24,590 nucleotides of DNA from Deinococcus frigens DSM 12807 (GCF_000701425.1 NZ_JNIW01000056.1:1-24590), one strand, 5' to 3'. Shown: positions 1 to 8,499, counted from the stretch's first letter. Notes: generated from the letters alone by a model not told the origin. Numbers and translations: made by a program.

Positions 1-52
1 GTCTTGCATCCACTTTTCAAAGCTTTTTTTGAAGTTGGACCCACAAATGCAG

Positions 53-175
53 ACACCCCCGTGCCCACAGCGCTGTGGACCCACCCCATCCCATGCCGAA
101 CTGGGCCGTGAAACACAGCCGCGCCAATGATACTCGGATGGCAGCATCCCGGAAAAGTCGGTCAGTGCGGGGGTT
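53..175 (+). rRNA. rrf: 5S ribosomal RNA
   Basis: The segment has the 5S layout typical of Deinococcus: a 5' arm (ACCCCCG, 55-61) pairs with the 3' arm (CGGGGGT, 168-174), and between them lie the conserved CCATGCCGAACTGG and GTGAAACAC blocks of loops B/C and the GATACTCGGA region. Length is about 120 nt. Exact ends are set from the terminal helix and could be off by 1-3 nt. Positions 1-52 are upstream spacer, most likely between 23S and 5S, and include a T-rich imperfect hairpin (about 12-35). T-runs follow the gene at 174-187. The neighbour downstream is tRNA-Gly, so this looks like the 3' end of a 23S-5S-tRNA-Gly transcript. Confidence 0.95.
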
Positions 176-219
176 TTTCCTTTTTTCTTGTTTCACGCAT
201 CGCTATGCGGTGCGTCTTC

Positions 220-297
<78 letters not shown>

Positions 298-312
298 ACC
301 TGTTCTTGAACG

Positions 313-340
313 GCCCCCTCCGCAATGGAGGGGGCTTTTC
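313..340 (+). terminator. Rho-independent terminator of the rRNA/tRNA-Gly unit
   Basis: A perfect 9-bp GC-rich stem (GCCCCCTCC 313-321 with GGAGGGGGC 327-335) has a 5-nt loop and is followed by TTTTCTCTT. It lies 16 nt after the tRNA CCA end, so it ends the 5S-tRNA transcript. An in-frame ATG at 325 inside this hairpin is therefore unlikely to be the start of tgt. Confidence 0.9.
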
Positions 341-444
341 TCTTGTGTCATTCACCGTTGGTGCTGGGTCTCACAGGAGACTGGCGTCTCCCATCAACTG
401 CGGAAGCTGGGTTTTCGGGCCGCCTCATACACCACAATACAAGT

Positions 445-1632
445 ATGTTCGAGTTTAAAGTTCACCACCAGGATGGACGGGCGCGGGTGGCGCGTCTGGC
501 GACTCCACACGGCACTGTCACGACTCCCATGTTCATGCCGGTAGGGACGCAGGGCACGGTCAAGGGCATCAGCCCGCAGGAGCTGCTGGACATCGGGTCG
601 CAGATGATTCTGGGCAACACCTATCACCTGATGTTGCGGCCCGGCGAGGAGCTGGTGGCGGCCCACGGCGGCCTGCCCGGCTTCACTGCTTACCCTGGCC
701 CATTCCTCACCGACTCCGGCGGCTTTCAGGTCATGAGCTTGGGGCATCTTCGCAAGATCAATGAGGAGGGCGTAATTTTCAAGAGCCACCTGGACGGCAG
801 TCTGGTCGATCTGACGCCCGAGCGCAGCATCGAGGTGCAGCAGGCGCTCGGAGCCGATGTGATCATGGCCTTCGACGAGTGCCCGCCCTTTCCCGCAGAG
901 CGCGACTACATTACCCGCAGCCTGGAGCGCACAGTGCGCTGGCTGGAACGCTGCCTGACCTTCAAATCAAGGGACGATCAGGCCCTGTTCGCCATCGTAC
1001 AGGGGGGCATCCATCCGGATCTGCGGCAGCTCAGTCTAGACCTGACCCTGCCCTTTAACACCCCCGGTTTTGCCATTGGCGGTCTGGCGGTGGGCGAGAG
1101 CAAAGCGGAGATGTATCCCGCCGTGGAGTTCACCACTGCGCGCTTGCCCGAGGATAAACCGCGTTACCTGATGGGTGTGGGCCACCCGGAGGACCTAGTG
1201 GCGGGTATCGCGCTGGGGGTGGACATGTTTGACTGCGTGTACCCCACCCGCACTGGGCGTTTTGGCTACGCGTTGACCGACGATGGACGGCTAAACCTCA
1301 ACTCCAGCGCGCCGCGCCGGGACCTGCGGCCCATCGACGAGGACTGTGACTGCTACGCCTGTCGTCACTACACCCGCGCTTACCTGGCCCACCTGGTCCG
1401 CGCCGGGGAACTGCTGGCCCCGCGCATGCTCTCGCTGCACAACCTGCGCTACCTGCACCGCCTGGTGGAGCGTATGAGGAGTGTCATCGCTGCTGGTGAG
1501 TTCATCGGCTGGGCCAGAAGCTGGGGCGCACGCTATTTCGGCGGTGAACTGCCGCAGTGGTTTGCCGCTGCGCTCGGTGCCTCGGCTGCCCAGCGCGGAC
1601 TTGTGGGGACGCGAAGTCCCCAGCACATGTGA
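445..1632 (+). CDS. tgt: tRNA-guanine transglycosylase (queuine/preQ1)
   Basis: Bacterial TGT exchanges guanine 34 of Asp, Asn, His and Tyr tRNAs for preQ1, a late step of queuosine synthesis. The 395-aa product has TDSGGFQ (residues 89-95, general acid/base Asp90), GGLAVGES (212-219), and DCVYPTR with the nucleophilic Asp263. The zinc site is CDCYAC (Cys301, Cys303, Cys306) with His332. Length is close to the usual 370-390. I chose ATG 445 because the protein then begins MFEFKV, like family members; the in-frame ATG at 325 lies inside the rRNA terminator. There is no clear Shine-Dalgarno; CACAAT at 433-438, six nt before the ATG, may be a degenerate leaderless -10. No other queuosine gene is adjacent. 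Confidence 0.97.
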   Translation: MFEFKVHHQDGRARVARLATPHGTVTTPMFMPVGTQGTVKGISPQELLDIGSQMILGNTYHLMLRPGEELVAAHGGLPGFTAYPGPFLTDSGGFQVMSLGHLRKINEEGVIFKSHLDGSLVDLTPERSIEVQQALGADVIMAFDECPPFPAERDYITRSLERTVRWLERCLTFKSRDDQALFAIVQGGIHPDLRQLSLDLTLPFNTPGFAIGGLAVGESKAEMYPAVEFTTARLPEDKPRYLMGVGHPEDLVAGIALGVDMFDCVYPTRTGRFGYALTDDGRLNLNSSAPRRDLRPIDEDCDCYACRHYTRAYLAHLVRAGELLAPRMLSLHNLRYLHRLVERMRSVIAAGEFIGWARSWGARYFGGELPQWFAAALGASAAQRGLVGTRSPQHM

Positions 1633-1647
1633 GTGGATGTGGCTTCC

Positions 1648-1708
1648 ATGAGTTACTCATCTCTTCACAACTTGGTCAGAAACAGGTCATCGCGTCCGGC
1701 ATGCCGGA
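1648..1708. other. Two perfect palindromes upstream of the slpA promoter
   Basis: ATGAGTTACTCAT (1648-1660, 13 bp, perfect around a central T) and TCCGGCATGCCGGA (1695-1708, 14 bp, perfect) lie between tgt and the slpA promoter, the second 18 bp before the -35. Neither has a loop suited to a terminator, although TTTATT follows the second. Dimeric regulator sites are possible, but this is inference; chance occurrence cannot be excluded. Confidence 0.4.
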
Positions 1709-1726
1709 TTTATTCCCCTCTCAGGG

Positions 1727-1756
1727 TTGACCCATCTCTCTTCATGCTTGTATCAT
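1727..1756 (+). promoter_or_regulatory. slpA promoter (-35 TTGACC, -10 TATCAT)
   Basis: TTGACC (1727-1732) and TATCAT (1751-1756) are separated by 18 bp, a good sigma-70-type match and the only strong one in the tgt-slpA gap. Transcription would start near 1763, leaving a leader of about 180 nt before the slpA ATG, unlike the leaderless genes elsewhere in the window. Abundant S-layer mRNAs often carry long stable leaders. Confidence 0.75.
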
Positions 1757-1762
1757 CCGTTC

Positions 1763-1944
1763 TGATCTGACACCTGCACACCCATCTCGGGGGAGGCGCT
1801 CAGGTTGCACCACACAGTTGCGTATGCGGGAGAGAACGACGCGGTGAATCACTCCGGGAGAGGAAACTCGGTAACTCGCCCCATCGTCACCTTCAGAAGC
1901 CGTTTTTCGTTGCTTCCGACGCGCGACAACCTTTGGGGGTTCGT
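1763..1944 (+). other. Long 5' leader of slpA
   Basis: About 180 nt between the predicted transcription start and the slpA ATG hold no gene I can support. The leader contains short self-complementary stretches (for example GGTGA with TCACC far downstream) and ends with a G-rich TTTGGGGGTT just before the start, which can serve as the ribosome-binding sequence (4-nt gap). A role in mRNA stability or translational control is inferred only from length and position. Confidence 0.45.
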
Positions 1945-4900
1945 ATGAAGAAAAGTTTGCTCGTTCTCACCGCCGCTCTGGCATTCGGCATGGCCGCTGC
2001 CCAGACGGAGGCACCCGCCAGCGCGCCTCAGGTTCCTGCGCTGACCGACGTTCCTGCCGGTCACTGGGCCAAGGACGCCATTGACCGTCTGGTCAGCCAG
2101 GGCATCATCCTGGGCTACCCCGACGGCACCTACCGTGGCACGCAGAACCTGACGCGCTACGAGGCCGCCGTGATCATCGCCCGCCTGCTCGATCAGGTGC
2201 GCACCGGCGAAGTGCCCGCCAGCAGCATGGACGCCGAGACCCTGACCGCGCTGCAAAACGCGATTCAGGAACTGGCCGCCGACCTGGCCGCCCTGGGCGT
2301 ACGCGTCAGCGACCTAGAAGAAAACGCGGTCAGCCGCGACGACTTCACCCGCCTGGAAAACCGCGTCGAGGAGCTGGTGGCTGCTGGTTCTGCCACCGCC
2401 CCATCCGGTGACCCCGAGGCCCTGGCCAACCTTCAGGCCCAGATCGACGACCTGACGGCCCGCGCTGACGACTACGACACCCTGCGTGCCGACGTCGACG
2501 ACAACGCCAGCTCAATCGCCGCCCTGAACGACCTGACCGTGCTGCTCAACCAGGACATCCTGAACCTTCAGGACCGCACCAGCGCCATCGAAGCGGCCCA
2601 GGCCGATCTGGTCCAGAAGGCCGACTTCGACACCCTGTCGGGCCGCGTGGGCGCAGTCGAGGGCCGCGTCACCAAGGTGGAGACCTCGGTGGGCGACCTG
2701 GACAACCGCGTCAAGCAGCTTGAGAAGTACGCCTTCAGCCTGCGTCCCACGCTGAGCGCCACCTACTATGTGGCCCGTGGCACGCGCGACATGGACTTCG
2801 ACCGCCTGATCCCCGGCACGGTCTTCAGCACCGGCGACGACGGCGACGGCGGCACCGCCGACACTGCGGTGGACTGGGCCGACCTGACGGGTGGCCGCGT
2901 TGCGGTCGGTGCGGGCGCAGCCAACTACTACGGTTTCAGCACGCCTGTCACTGCCGCCAACCCCAGCGGCGGCGTGAACAGGGAAGGTGCCACCACCCTG
3001 TCTTTCGGCATCTCCTTTGACAACGCGGGCAAGATCGACACCGGGACGAGCGGCTCCACGGGCGTGTTCGCCAAGAGCGCTGGCGCTCTGAATGTCAATA
3101 AGGTCGACGTGACCTTCGGCGTGCGCGCTGGCTTGCCCAGTGCAGACAGCCGTTACCCCGATGTCACTCAGGGCAGCACGACCTACCGCCCCCTGTTCTT
3201 CTTCTTCAAGCAGGGTACGGCAGCCTTCACGGTGGGCAACGCCCCTGTGGTGGTGACCTTCGGTAAGGGCCTGAAGTTCAAGTTCAGCGACTACCTGTTC
3301 GACAACGACAGCACCGGACGCGGCGACGGCTATGTGGTCAGCGTGGACGGCAGCAACGTGCCGGTCATTGGCGCATACAAGCCCGTCATCACGGTGGTCT
3401 ACGGCAGCCGCGGCGGCGCGGACGCTGCACTGACCTACACCGACACCTTCAACACCGCTAACCCGCCTGTTCTGACCAGCCGCGTCGCTTCTGGTCTGTC
3501 CGACGGCGCGCACAAGTACTACCGTGGCGTGCGCGCGGAAATCACGCCCATCGGCACCCTGAAGGCGGGCCTGAACTACGCCCAGGAAACGCTTGACGAA
3601 ACCGGAGCGGCGGTTGCCTACAACTACGCTGCGGTCGGCAGCGATACAACCGTGCCACGGACCACGGCGGGTACCTTCGTCGTGACCAGCGACGTAACGG
3701 CCTTCGGAGCGGACCTGCATGGCGCAGTTGCTGGCTGGCAGATTGACAGCGAGTTTGCCCAGAGCCGTGTGACCACTGCTACCTTTGCGGAGGTTACGGT
3801 CGCAAGCAGCCTCTCCACGGTCACCGAGCGCGCTTTCTACGGCAAGGTCGCGGGCACCCTGGGACCGGTCAAGGTCTACGACGCCAACTACCGCAACATC
3901 ACGGCGGGGTACGACAAGACCGCTGGCATCATGGAAGCCGATCCCGACGACGGTGGCAACGGCAGCACCGCGCCTTACCACAACGATCAGGTCGGCTTTG
4001 GCATCAAGGTCGGCGGCACGCTCGGCCCCGTGGCCCTGGGCGCGTACTACGACCGCGAAACCGATCACGCCAACACGGCTAAAACGGTCATCGTGGACCG
4101 TGGCGTGGCGGCCAAGGTCAACCTGTTCAATCTGGTGACCGTGCGCGGCGGCTACTACGAGTACCTCAAGGATGCCAACGCCTATGACCGCGTCAATACG
4201 GTCGACGGCGCAGGTAAGCGCTACACCATCCGTGCGGATGTCACCCCCGGTTTTGGTCTGGCGGTTGGCGCGTACTACAACTACGTGGCCCTCGGTAACG
4301 TGCAGACCCAGAGCGACAATTTCCTGTTCCGCAACAGCAAGTACAACAGCTACTTCGGCCTGGCGAACAACGAGTTCCTGAACTCGGACGGCTGCGGTGT
4401 CAATCACCCCGGTATCGCCTCTTCCGACACCGATGGTGTGGGCGGCGCGCTGAACTTCTCGCTGGCCAACTTCACTGACAAAGCCTGCTACACCGAGTAC
4501 GGAGCAGAGCTGACCCACAACGGCAAGGATGCCAATGCGCTGGTCAAGGACCTGACCTTCCGCATCGGCTATGCCCAGCGTTACCGGAACGCCACCAACA
4601 GCTTCAGCAATGGCTTTACCTACGGCGACGTGCTGTACGGCAAGAAAATCGGTATCGCGCAGGTGGACGTCAAGGCCGCTTTCGGCATCAACCGCTACAG
4701 CGACACCGAGCGCAACGCCACCGTCGCGGGTCTGGCGGATGTCGTGGACAACAGCAATGTTGCAGCCATCGGCGTCAAGGTCGTCACCGATCCGCTGGAC
4801 GTGATCTTCAAGCCCAGCTTTGAAGGTCAGGTCGGTTACTACACCCGCAGCCACGATTACGGCGGCGGCATCTACACCACCCCTTCGCCCACCAATGCGA

Positions 4901-5268
4901 ATCTGGTGGTGAACAACCCCAACCCAGCCGATTACACCTCCAACGCCTTCAAGTACTCGGCGGGCGTCAAGCTCAACGAGTTCCTGCTGCCCAACACCAA
5001 GCTGGCCGTGTACTACGCCGGTTACCAGGCCACCAACCGCGCCTACACCCCCTTCAGTGGCGGCACCGCCGGCAAGTACGTCGACGTCAACACGGGCGGC
5101 TCCGTCATCAGGCAGAACTTGCTGTATGTCGAGGGCAACTACTACGACCTGTCCTTCGGCTACGGCGTGGGCAACCTGCGTCTGCGCGACGGTGCCGGTG
5201 GGGCTGTGACCGGTGCGCCCGACGCACGCGGCCAGGTCTTCAAGATCAGCTACAAGGTCAACTTCTAA
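1945..5268 (+). CDS. slpA: SLH-domain S-layer / outer-membrane protein SlpA
   Basis: This 1107-aa protein matches the architecture of Deinococcus SlpA (DR_2577 type), which links the outer layer to the cell wall and forms a large envelope complex. A signal peptide (residues 1-19, MKKSLLV..., cleavage after AAA) is followed by one SLH domain (about 32-87, with GHWAKDAI and ITRYEA-like NLTRYEA). A long coiled coil (about 98-261) is rich in L, V, D and R heptads. From residue 262 the sequence is beta-rich with alternating aromatic strands and ends in FKISYKVNF, a C-terminal Phe typical of outer-membrane barrels. Only two cysteines occur, Cys817 and Cys848. ATG 1945 was chosen for the signal peptide; the upstream TTG at 1933 would add four residues. 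It has its own promoter and terminator, so it is monocistronic. Confidence 0.95.
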   Translation: MKKSLLVLTAALAFGMAAAQTEAPASAPQVPALTDVPAGHWAKDAIDRLVSQGIILGYPDGTYRGTQNLTRYEAAVIIARLLDQVRTGEVPASSMDAETLTALQNAIQELAADLAALGVRVSDLEENAVSRDDFTRLENRVEELVAAGSATAPSGDPEALANLQAQIDDLTARADDYDTLRADVDDNASSIAALNDLTVLLNQDILNLQDRTSAIEAAQADLVQKADFDTLSGRVGAVEGRVTKVETSVGDLDNRVKQLEKYAFSLRPTLSATYYVARGTRDMDFDRLIPGTVFSTGDDGDGGTADTAVDWADLTGGRVAVGAGAANYYGFSTPVTAANPSGGVNREGATTLSFGISFDNAGKIDTGTSGSTGVFAKSAGALNVNKVDVTFGVRAGLPSADSRYPDVTQGSTTYRPLFFFFKQGTAAFTVGNAPVVVTFGKGLKFKFSDYLFDNDSTGRGDGYVVSVDGSNVPVIGAYKPVITVVYGSRGGADAALTYTDTFNTANPPVLTSRVASGLSDGAHKYYRGVRAEITPIGTLKAGLNYAQETLDETGAAVAYNYAAVGSDTTVPRTTAGTFVVTSDVTAFGADLHGAVAGWQIDSEFAQSRVTTATFAEVTVASSLSTVTERAFYGKVAGTLGPVKVYDANYRNITAGYDKTAGIMEADPDDGGNGSTAPYHNDQVGFGIKVGGTLGPVALGAYYDRETDHANTAKTVIVDRGVAAKVNLFNLVTVRGGYYEYLKDANAYDRVNTVDGAGKRYTIRADVTPGFGLAVGAYYNYVALGNVQTQSDNFLFRNSKYNSYFGLANNEFLNSDGCGVNHPGIASSDTDGVGGALNFSLANFTDKACYTEYGAELTHNGKDANALVKDLTFRIGYAQRYRNATNSFSNGFTYGDVLYGKKIGIAQVDVKAAFGINRYSDTERNATVAGLADVVDNSNVAAIGVKVVTDPLDVIFKPSFEGQVGYYTRSHDYGGGIYTTPSPTNANLVVNNPNPADYTSNAFKYSAGVKLNEFLLPNTKLAVYYAGYQATNRAYTPFSGGTAGKYVDVNTGGSVIRQNLLYVEGNYYDLSFGYGVGNLRLRDGAGGAVTGAPDARGQVFKISYKVNF

Positions 5269-5317
5269 GCCCTATCGGTTGACCGTGTAACCGTCCATTC
5301 GTCCTGTTTCCTAAAAG

Positions 5318-5342
5318 CCCCCGCCGCGTGCGGGGGTTTTTC
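5318..5342 (+). terminator. slpA Rho-independent terminator
   Basis: The stem CCCCCGC (5318-5324) pairs with GCGGGGG (5330-5336) around a 5-nt loop, followed by TTTTTT. It lies 50 nt after the slpA stop. Confidence 0.93.
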
Positions 5343-5392
5343 GTGTTCCGGGACCGGGGGCATCGTCGGCGCGTTCCACCTGCCGCAGCCGC

Positions 5393-5398
5393 TAAACT
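5393..5398 (+). promoter_or_regulatory. Leaderless-type -10 box of ppaC (TAAACT)
   Basis: TAAACT ends 6 nt before the ppaC ATG and no Shine-Dalgarno is present. This fits the TANNNT box of leaderless Deinococcus mRNAs. No clear -35 hexamer is visible. Confidence 0.65.
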
Positions 5399-5404
5399 TG
5401 CCGC

Positions 5405-6349
5405 ATGCTTCCTGTGTTCGGACACCTCAACCCAGATACCGACGCCATCGCCTCCGCGCTGGTGTATGCCCACCTGCTGTCGCGGCAGGGCACCCCGGCT
5501 CAGGCCTACCGCCTGGGCGAGCTGAACTTCGAGACGCCCTTCGTGCTGCAAAAGGCCGGGGTAGAGGTCCCACCCCTTTTGCCCGCGCTGGACGCAGGAA
5601 CGGCGGTGGCACTGGTGGACCATAACGAGCGCGCCCAGTCCGCGCCCAATCTGGCCGATCTTCAGGTGACGCACGTCGTCGATCACCACAAGCTGGGCGA
5701 CCTGAGTACCATGCAGCCTGCCTTCCTGCGCTTCGAGCCGGTGGGCTGCACCGCGACGCTGCTGTTGAAACTGCACCGCGAGGCCCGCCTGAGCGTGGAG
5801 CGGGCCGACGCCACTTTGATGCTCAGCGCGGTTCTCAGCGATACCCTGCACTTCCGTAGCCCCACCACCACGCCGGATGACCGCGAGGCGGTGGCGTTTC
5901 TGGCCCCGATTGCCAGGGTGCGCGACGTCATGGCCTACGCGCTGGAGATGTTTGCTGCCAAGAGTGACCTGGGCGACACCCCCGCCGCCGAGTTGCTCAG
6001 GATGGATTACAAGGTCTTTGCCTTTGGTGATCCGGCACTGGCGCAGCGCTGGGGCCTGGGCATGATCGAGACCACCAATCCCGCCTATGTGTTCGGGCGA
6101 CAGGCCGAGTTGCTGGCGGCCATGCGGGCGGCGAAGGCGGCAGACGGTCTGGACGGCGTGCTGCTGGGCGTAGTGGACATTTTAAACGGGACCAACCGGA
6201 TGCTGGTTCCCGGCGAATCCGAGGCGCAGGTGGTGCAGGCCGCTTTCGCTGCGCCCACAGTGGACGGGGTGGCCGATCTAGGAGACCGCATCAGCCGCAA
6301 GAAGCAGATCGTGCCCGCGCTGGAACAGCATTTCGAGGCGCAGGTCTGA
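5405..6349 (+). CDS. ppaC: Manganese-dependent inorganic pyrophosphatase (family II)
   Basis: Family II pyrophosphatases (DHH superfamily) hydrolyse PPi to two phosphates in the cytoplasm and so pull biosynthetic reactions forward. The 314-aa protein has all metal-site motifs: GHLNPDTDAIAS (residues 6-17), VDHNE in the middle of the DHH domain, DHHK (His-His metal ligands), and SDTLHF. Near the C-terminus SRKKQIVP is the DHHA2 substrate-binding signature. Length is as expected (about 305-315). ATG 5405 is supported by the TAAACT box 6 nt upstream and by homology beginning at residue 3. folC starts 8 nt after the stop, so the two are probably co-transcribed. Confidence 0.96.
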   Translation: MLPVFGHLNPDTDAIASALVYAHLLSRQGTPAQAYRLGELNFETPFVLQKAGVEVPPLLPALDAGTAVALVDHNERAQSAPNLADLQVTHVVDHHKLGDLSTMQPAFLRFEPVGCTATLLLKLHREARLSVERADATLMLSAVLSDTLHFRSPTTTPDDREAVAFLAPIARVRDVMAYALEMFAAKSDLGDTPAAELLRMDYKVFAFGDPALAQRWGLGMIETTNPAYVFGRQAELLAAMRAAKAADGLDGVLLGVVDILNGTNRMLVPGESEAQVVQAAFAAPTVDGVADLGDRISRKKQIVPALEQHFEAQV

Positions 6350-6356
6350 TTCCCCG

Positions 6357-7613
6357 GTGAGCGATGACCCCTTGAACTGGCTGTTCGCCCGCCAGCGCTT
6401 CGGCGTGCATCCAGGGCTGGGGCGCGTGCAGGCGCTGCTGGCCAGCGTGGGCCACCCGCAGCACGCCTTTCAGACCGTGCTGGTGGGCGGCACCAACGGC
6501 AAGGGCAGCACCGCTGCCGTTCTCGCGTCCATCCTGAGCGCGGACGGACGGCGCACCGGCCTGTTTACCAGTCCGCACCTGACCCGCTTCGCCGAGCGCT
6601 TTCAGGTGGACGGGCAGGAAGTGCCGCAGGAGGGGGTGGACGCCGCCCTGGCCCGCCTGCGCCCCCACGCCGAGGGAGTGGGCGCGACGTTCTTCGAGAT
6701 CGTCACGGCCCTGGGCGCGCTGCTGTTCGCAGAAGCCGGGGTGAAACTGGCGGTGATGGAGGTGGGTCTGGGCGGACGCCTGGATTCCACCAATGTCCTG
6801 GATCCCGTGCTGAGCGTCGTCACCAGCGTGGCGCTGGACCACACCGATGTCCTGGGGAACACGCTGGAGGCCATCGCCAGCGAGAAGGCCGGAATCTTGC
6901 GGGAGGGCCGTCCTGCCGTGACAGGTGTGGCAGCCAACCTCCTGCCGCTCCTGCGGGCCACCGGAGCGGACCTGTGGGCACTGGGGGAAGAGATGCGGGT
7001 TCAGACCCGTTCGCTGGGCTGGAGGGGCGCGGAGGTGGCCCTGGAGCTGCCGGACGCGTCCTTGAACTTCCAGACCCGACTGCTGGGCGCGCACGGCGCG
7101 CAGAATGCGGCGCTGGCGGCGGCGGCGGCGTGGCGCTTGGGAGCCGGTGAGGGGGCCGTCCAGGCAGGCGCGGCGGCGACCCACTGGCCCGGACGCCTGG
7201 AACTGCTGCCCTGGCGGGGTGGGCGCGTGCTGCTGGACGGCGCGCACAATCCCGACGGCGCGCGGGCGCTGGCGGCCACCTTGCGCGGCCTTGAAGTTGC
7301 GCCGCTGCCCGTGATCTTCGGCGCGGCGGGGGACAAGGATGTGGGCGGTGTGGTGGAAGCGCTGCGCCCATACGTCTCGCACGCGATCCTGACGCGGGCC
7401 GCCCTTAGCCCGCGCGCGGCGCTGGCGGCGGACCTGGCCCCGCTGTTCGCGGGGTTGCCCGTCACCCTGACCGGTTCGCCGGGAGAGGCGCTGGACCTGC
7501 TGGCCGCCCTGAACGCCCCGCTGGCGCTGGCCTGCGGCAGCCTGTACCTGATCGGCGAACTGCGCCCGCTGCTGCTGGGCACGCCGGGCGAGGAGCGTGA
7601 GCGCTGGCAGTAG
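6357..7613 (+). CDS. folC: Folylpolyglutamate synthase / dihydrofolate synthase
   Basis: The Mur-ligase-like FolC adds glutamate to folates (and, in bifunctional forms, to dihydropteroate) using ATP. The 418-aa sequence has the P-loop GTNGKGS (residues 45-51), FTSPHL (70-75), the omega-loop/metal region EVGLGGRLDSTN (135-146), DHTDVLG (161-167), SEKAGI, and the C-terminal-domain motif DGAHNPDG (294-301). The start is GTG 6357, only 7 nt after the ppaC stop; no strong Shine-Dalgarno is visible, so translation may be coupled. The run of alanines at 252-258 (AALAAAAA) comes from a GGC-repeat-like stretch and is not damaging. The gene converges on the SCP2 gene with a 19-nt gap and no clear terminator. 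Confidence 0.95.
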   Translation: MSDDPLNWLFARQRFGVHPGLGRVQALLASVGHPQHAFQTVLVGGTNGKGSTAAVLASILSADGRRTGLFTSPHLTRFAERFQVDGQEVPQEGVDAALARLRPHAEGVGATFFEIVTALGALLFAEAGVKLAVMEVGLGGRLDSTNVLDPVLSVVTSVALDHTDVLGNTLEAIASEKAGILREGRPAVTGVAANLLPLLRATGADLWALGEEMRVQTRSLGWRGAEVALELPDASLNFQTRLLGAHGAQNAALAAAAAWRLGAGEGAVQAGAAATHWPGRLELLPWRGGRVLLDGAHNPDGARALAATLRGLEVAPLPVIFGAAGDKDVGGVVEALRPYVSHAILTRAALSPRAALAADLAPLFAGLPVTLTGSPGEALDLLAALNAPLALACGSLYLIGELRPLLLGTPGEERERWQ

Positions 7614-7632
7614 CCCGGCGGGAAGGGCCGCT

Positions 7633-8037
7633 TCACGCCCCGTCCTCGCGCCCGGTTTCCGCGCGGTACGCCGCCTGCACTTTCGCCAGCCCCGGCGCGA
7701 GGGCCAGGGCGCGCAGCAGTGGGCCGCTGATCCTGAGCTTCCCGGCGGTGATGGCCGCCACCGGATTCAGCTCGCCGCGCCAGAAGGCGTGGGCCGTCTC
7801 GCCGCTCATGGCAAAGGTCAGATCGCTGTCCCCGGCGGCGGCGCGGGCGGACTGTCCCCGGCTCAGGGTGGCGCTCTGCCCACTACGCCCGTCCACCCGC
7901 AGCCACGCATCCGGCTCGTGAATGGCAAAGGTCAGCGCCAGCCGCCCCTGCGCGGGGCCGGGATCGGCGGCTTTCAGGAAGACCCGGATCAGCAGGTCTT
8001 CCAGTTCCTCGCCGGTCTGAAACGGAAAAGCGTTCAT
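7633..8037 (-). CDS. SCP2 sterol-binding domain protein
   Basis: The 134-aa protein consists of one SCP-2 fold. Visible features are an N-terminal helix (EELEDLLIRVFLKA), a strand region with the pattern ...LTFAIHEPDAWLRVDG..., the typical DLTFAMSGETAHAFWRGEL block, and NPVAAITAGKLRISG followed by the terminal helices. SCP2 domains bind lipids or acyl chains in a hydrophobic tunnel; the bacterial substrate is unknown. There is no signal peptide, so it is cytoplasmic. It is convergent with folC and divergent from the 98-aa gene. The start has no clear Shine-Dalgarno or TANNNT box, so an alternative start cannot be excluded. Confidence 0.85.
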   Translation of the reverse strand: MNAFPFQTGEELEDLLIRVFLKAADPGPAQGRLALTFAIHEPDAWLRVDGRSGQSATLSRGQSARAAAGDSDLTFAMSGETAHAFWRGELNPVAAITAGKLRISGPLLRALALAPGLAKVQAAYRAETGREDGA

Positions 8038-8187
8038 CCGCCCAGCCCAGCCCAGATGCCTGTACGCAACCGTATGATTTCAAGCAATTCTGCCGTCCAG
8101 GACAGTCTTGAGCTGGCCCTCACAGGGCATGCCTGGGTACAGAGTGCGTGGCCCATCGGGCGTTACATGGGCAGGCAAGATCAATTC

Positions 8188-8194
8188 AAGGAGG
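8188..8194 (+). promoter_or_regulatory. Strong Shine-Dalgarno of the 98-aa gene
   Basis: AAGGAGG lies 8 nt before ATG 8203. It is the best ribosome-binding site in the window and fixes the start of the small gene, ruling out the much longer in-frame open stretch that overlaps the SCP2 gene. Confidence 0.85.
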
Positions 8195-8202
8195 TACAAG
8201 GA

Positions 8203-8499
8203 ATGAATCAGCAACTTCAGCAGACCATCCAGGCCCTTTCGGGCGGCGTTCAGGGCGTGGATGCCCAGACAGCAGTGAGCAACGTCACGAGCTGGCACAG
8301 CACCCTCGACGGCGTTCCCGGCGCGGAAAGCGTGACCAGCATGCTGGCGCAGCTTAAGAGCGCGCTGGAAGGCGGCGACCTGCAAGGCGCAGCCGGAATG
8401 CTTCCCGACCTGGGCAGCGCGACCGGCAAGCTCGCCTCCGCCGCACCCGCCGAGGATCAGGAAGGTCTGCGTCAGCTCGCCTCCGCACTGGGGGGCTAA
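8203..8499 (+). CDS. Conserved-looking small helical protein, unknown function
   Basis: The 98-aa product begins MNQQLQQTIQALSGG and appears all-helical: amphipathic stretches (QQLQQTIQAL, VTSMLAQLKSALEGG, GLRQLASAL) are separated by Gly/Pro turns. It has one Trp, no Cys, no signal peptide and no membrane segment. Real coding is supported by the strong AAGGAGG 8 nt upstream and by a terminator directly after the stop. I do not recognise the family. The strong ribosome site and own terminator suggest high expression as a single gene. The 165-nt gap to the divergent SCP2 gene should hold its promoter, but I could not place one confidently (TATGAT at 8073-8078 is a candidate -10). Confidence 0.8.
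   Translation: MNQQLQQTIQALSGGVQGVDAQTAVSNVTSWHSTLDGVPGAESVTSMLAQLKSALEGGDLQGAAGMLPDLGSATGKLASAAPAEDQEGLRQLASALGG

Noticed and set aside
325..444. N-terminal extension of tgt from ATG 325
   Set aside because: The ATG lies inside the rRNA/tRNA terminator hairpin and the extra 40 residues have no counterpart in TGT proteins.
1695..1715. TCCGGCATGCCGGA + TTTATT as tgt terminator
   Set aside because: The palindrome leaves at most a two-base loop and the T-run is interrupted; treated as an operator-like palindrome instead.
2512..4854. 780-codon open frame on the minus strand opposite slpA
   Set aside because: It mirrors slpA codon periodicity in high-GC DNA, has a low-complexity Val/Ala/Gly/His/Arg composition and no motif, promoter or ribosome site. 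slpA itself is unmistakable.
8073..8078. TATGAT as promoter of the 98-aa gene
   Set aside because: No matching -35 is present and it lies about 125 nt upstream of the start; kept only as a candidate inside the gene entry.
7597..8202. Long in-frame extension upstream of the 98-aa protein
   Set aside because: It overlaps the SCP2 gene on the other strand, has Pro/Arg/Gly-rich shadow composition, and the AAGGAGG before ATG 8203 sets the start.
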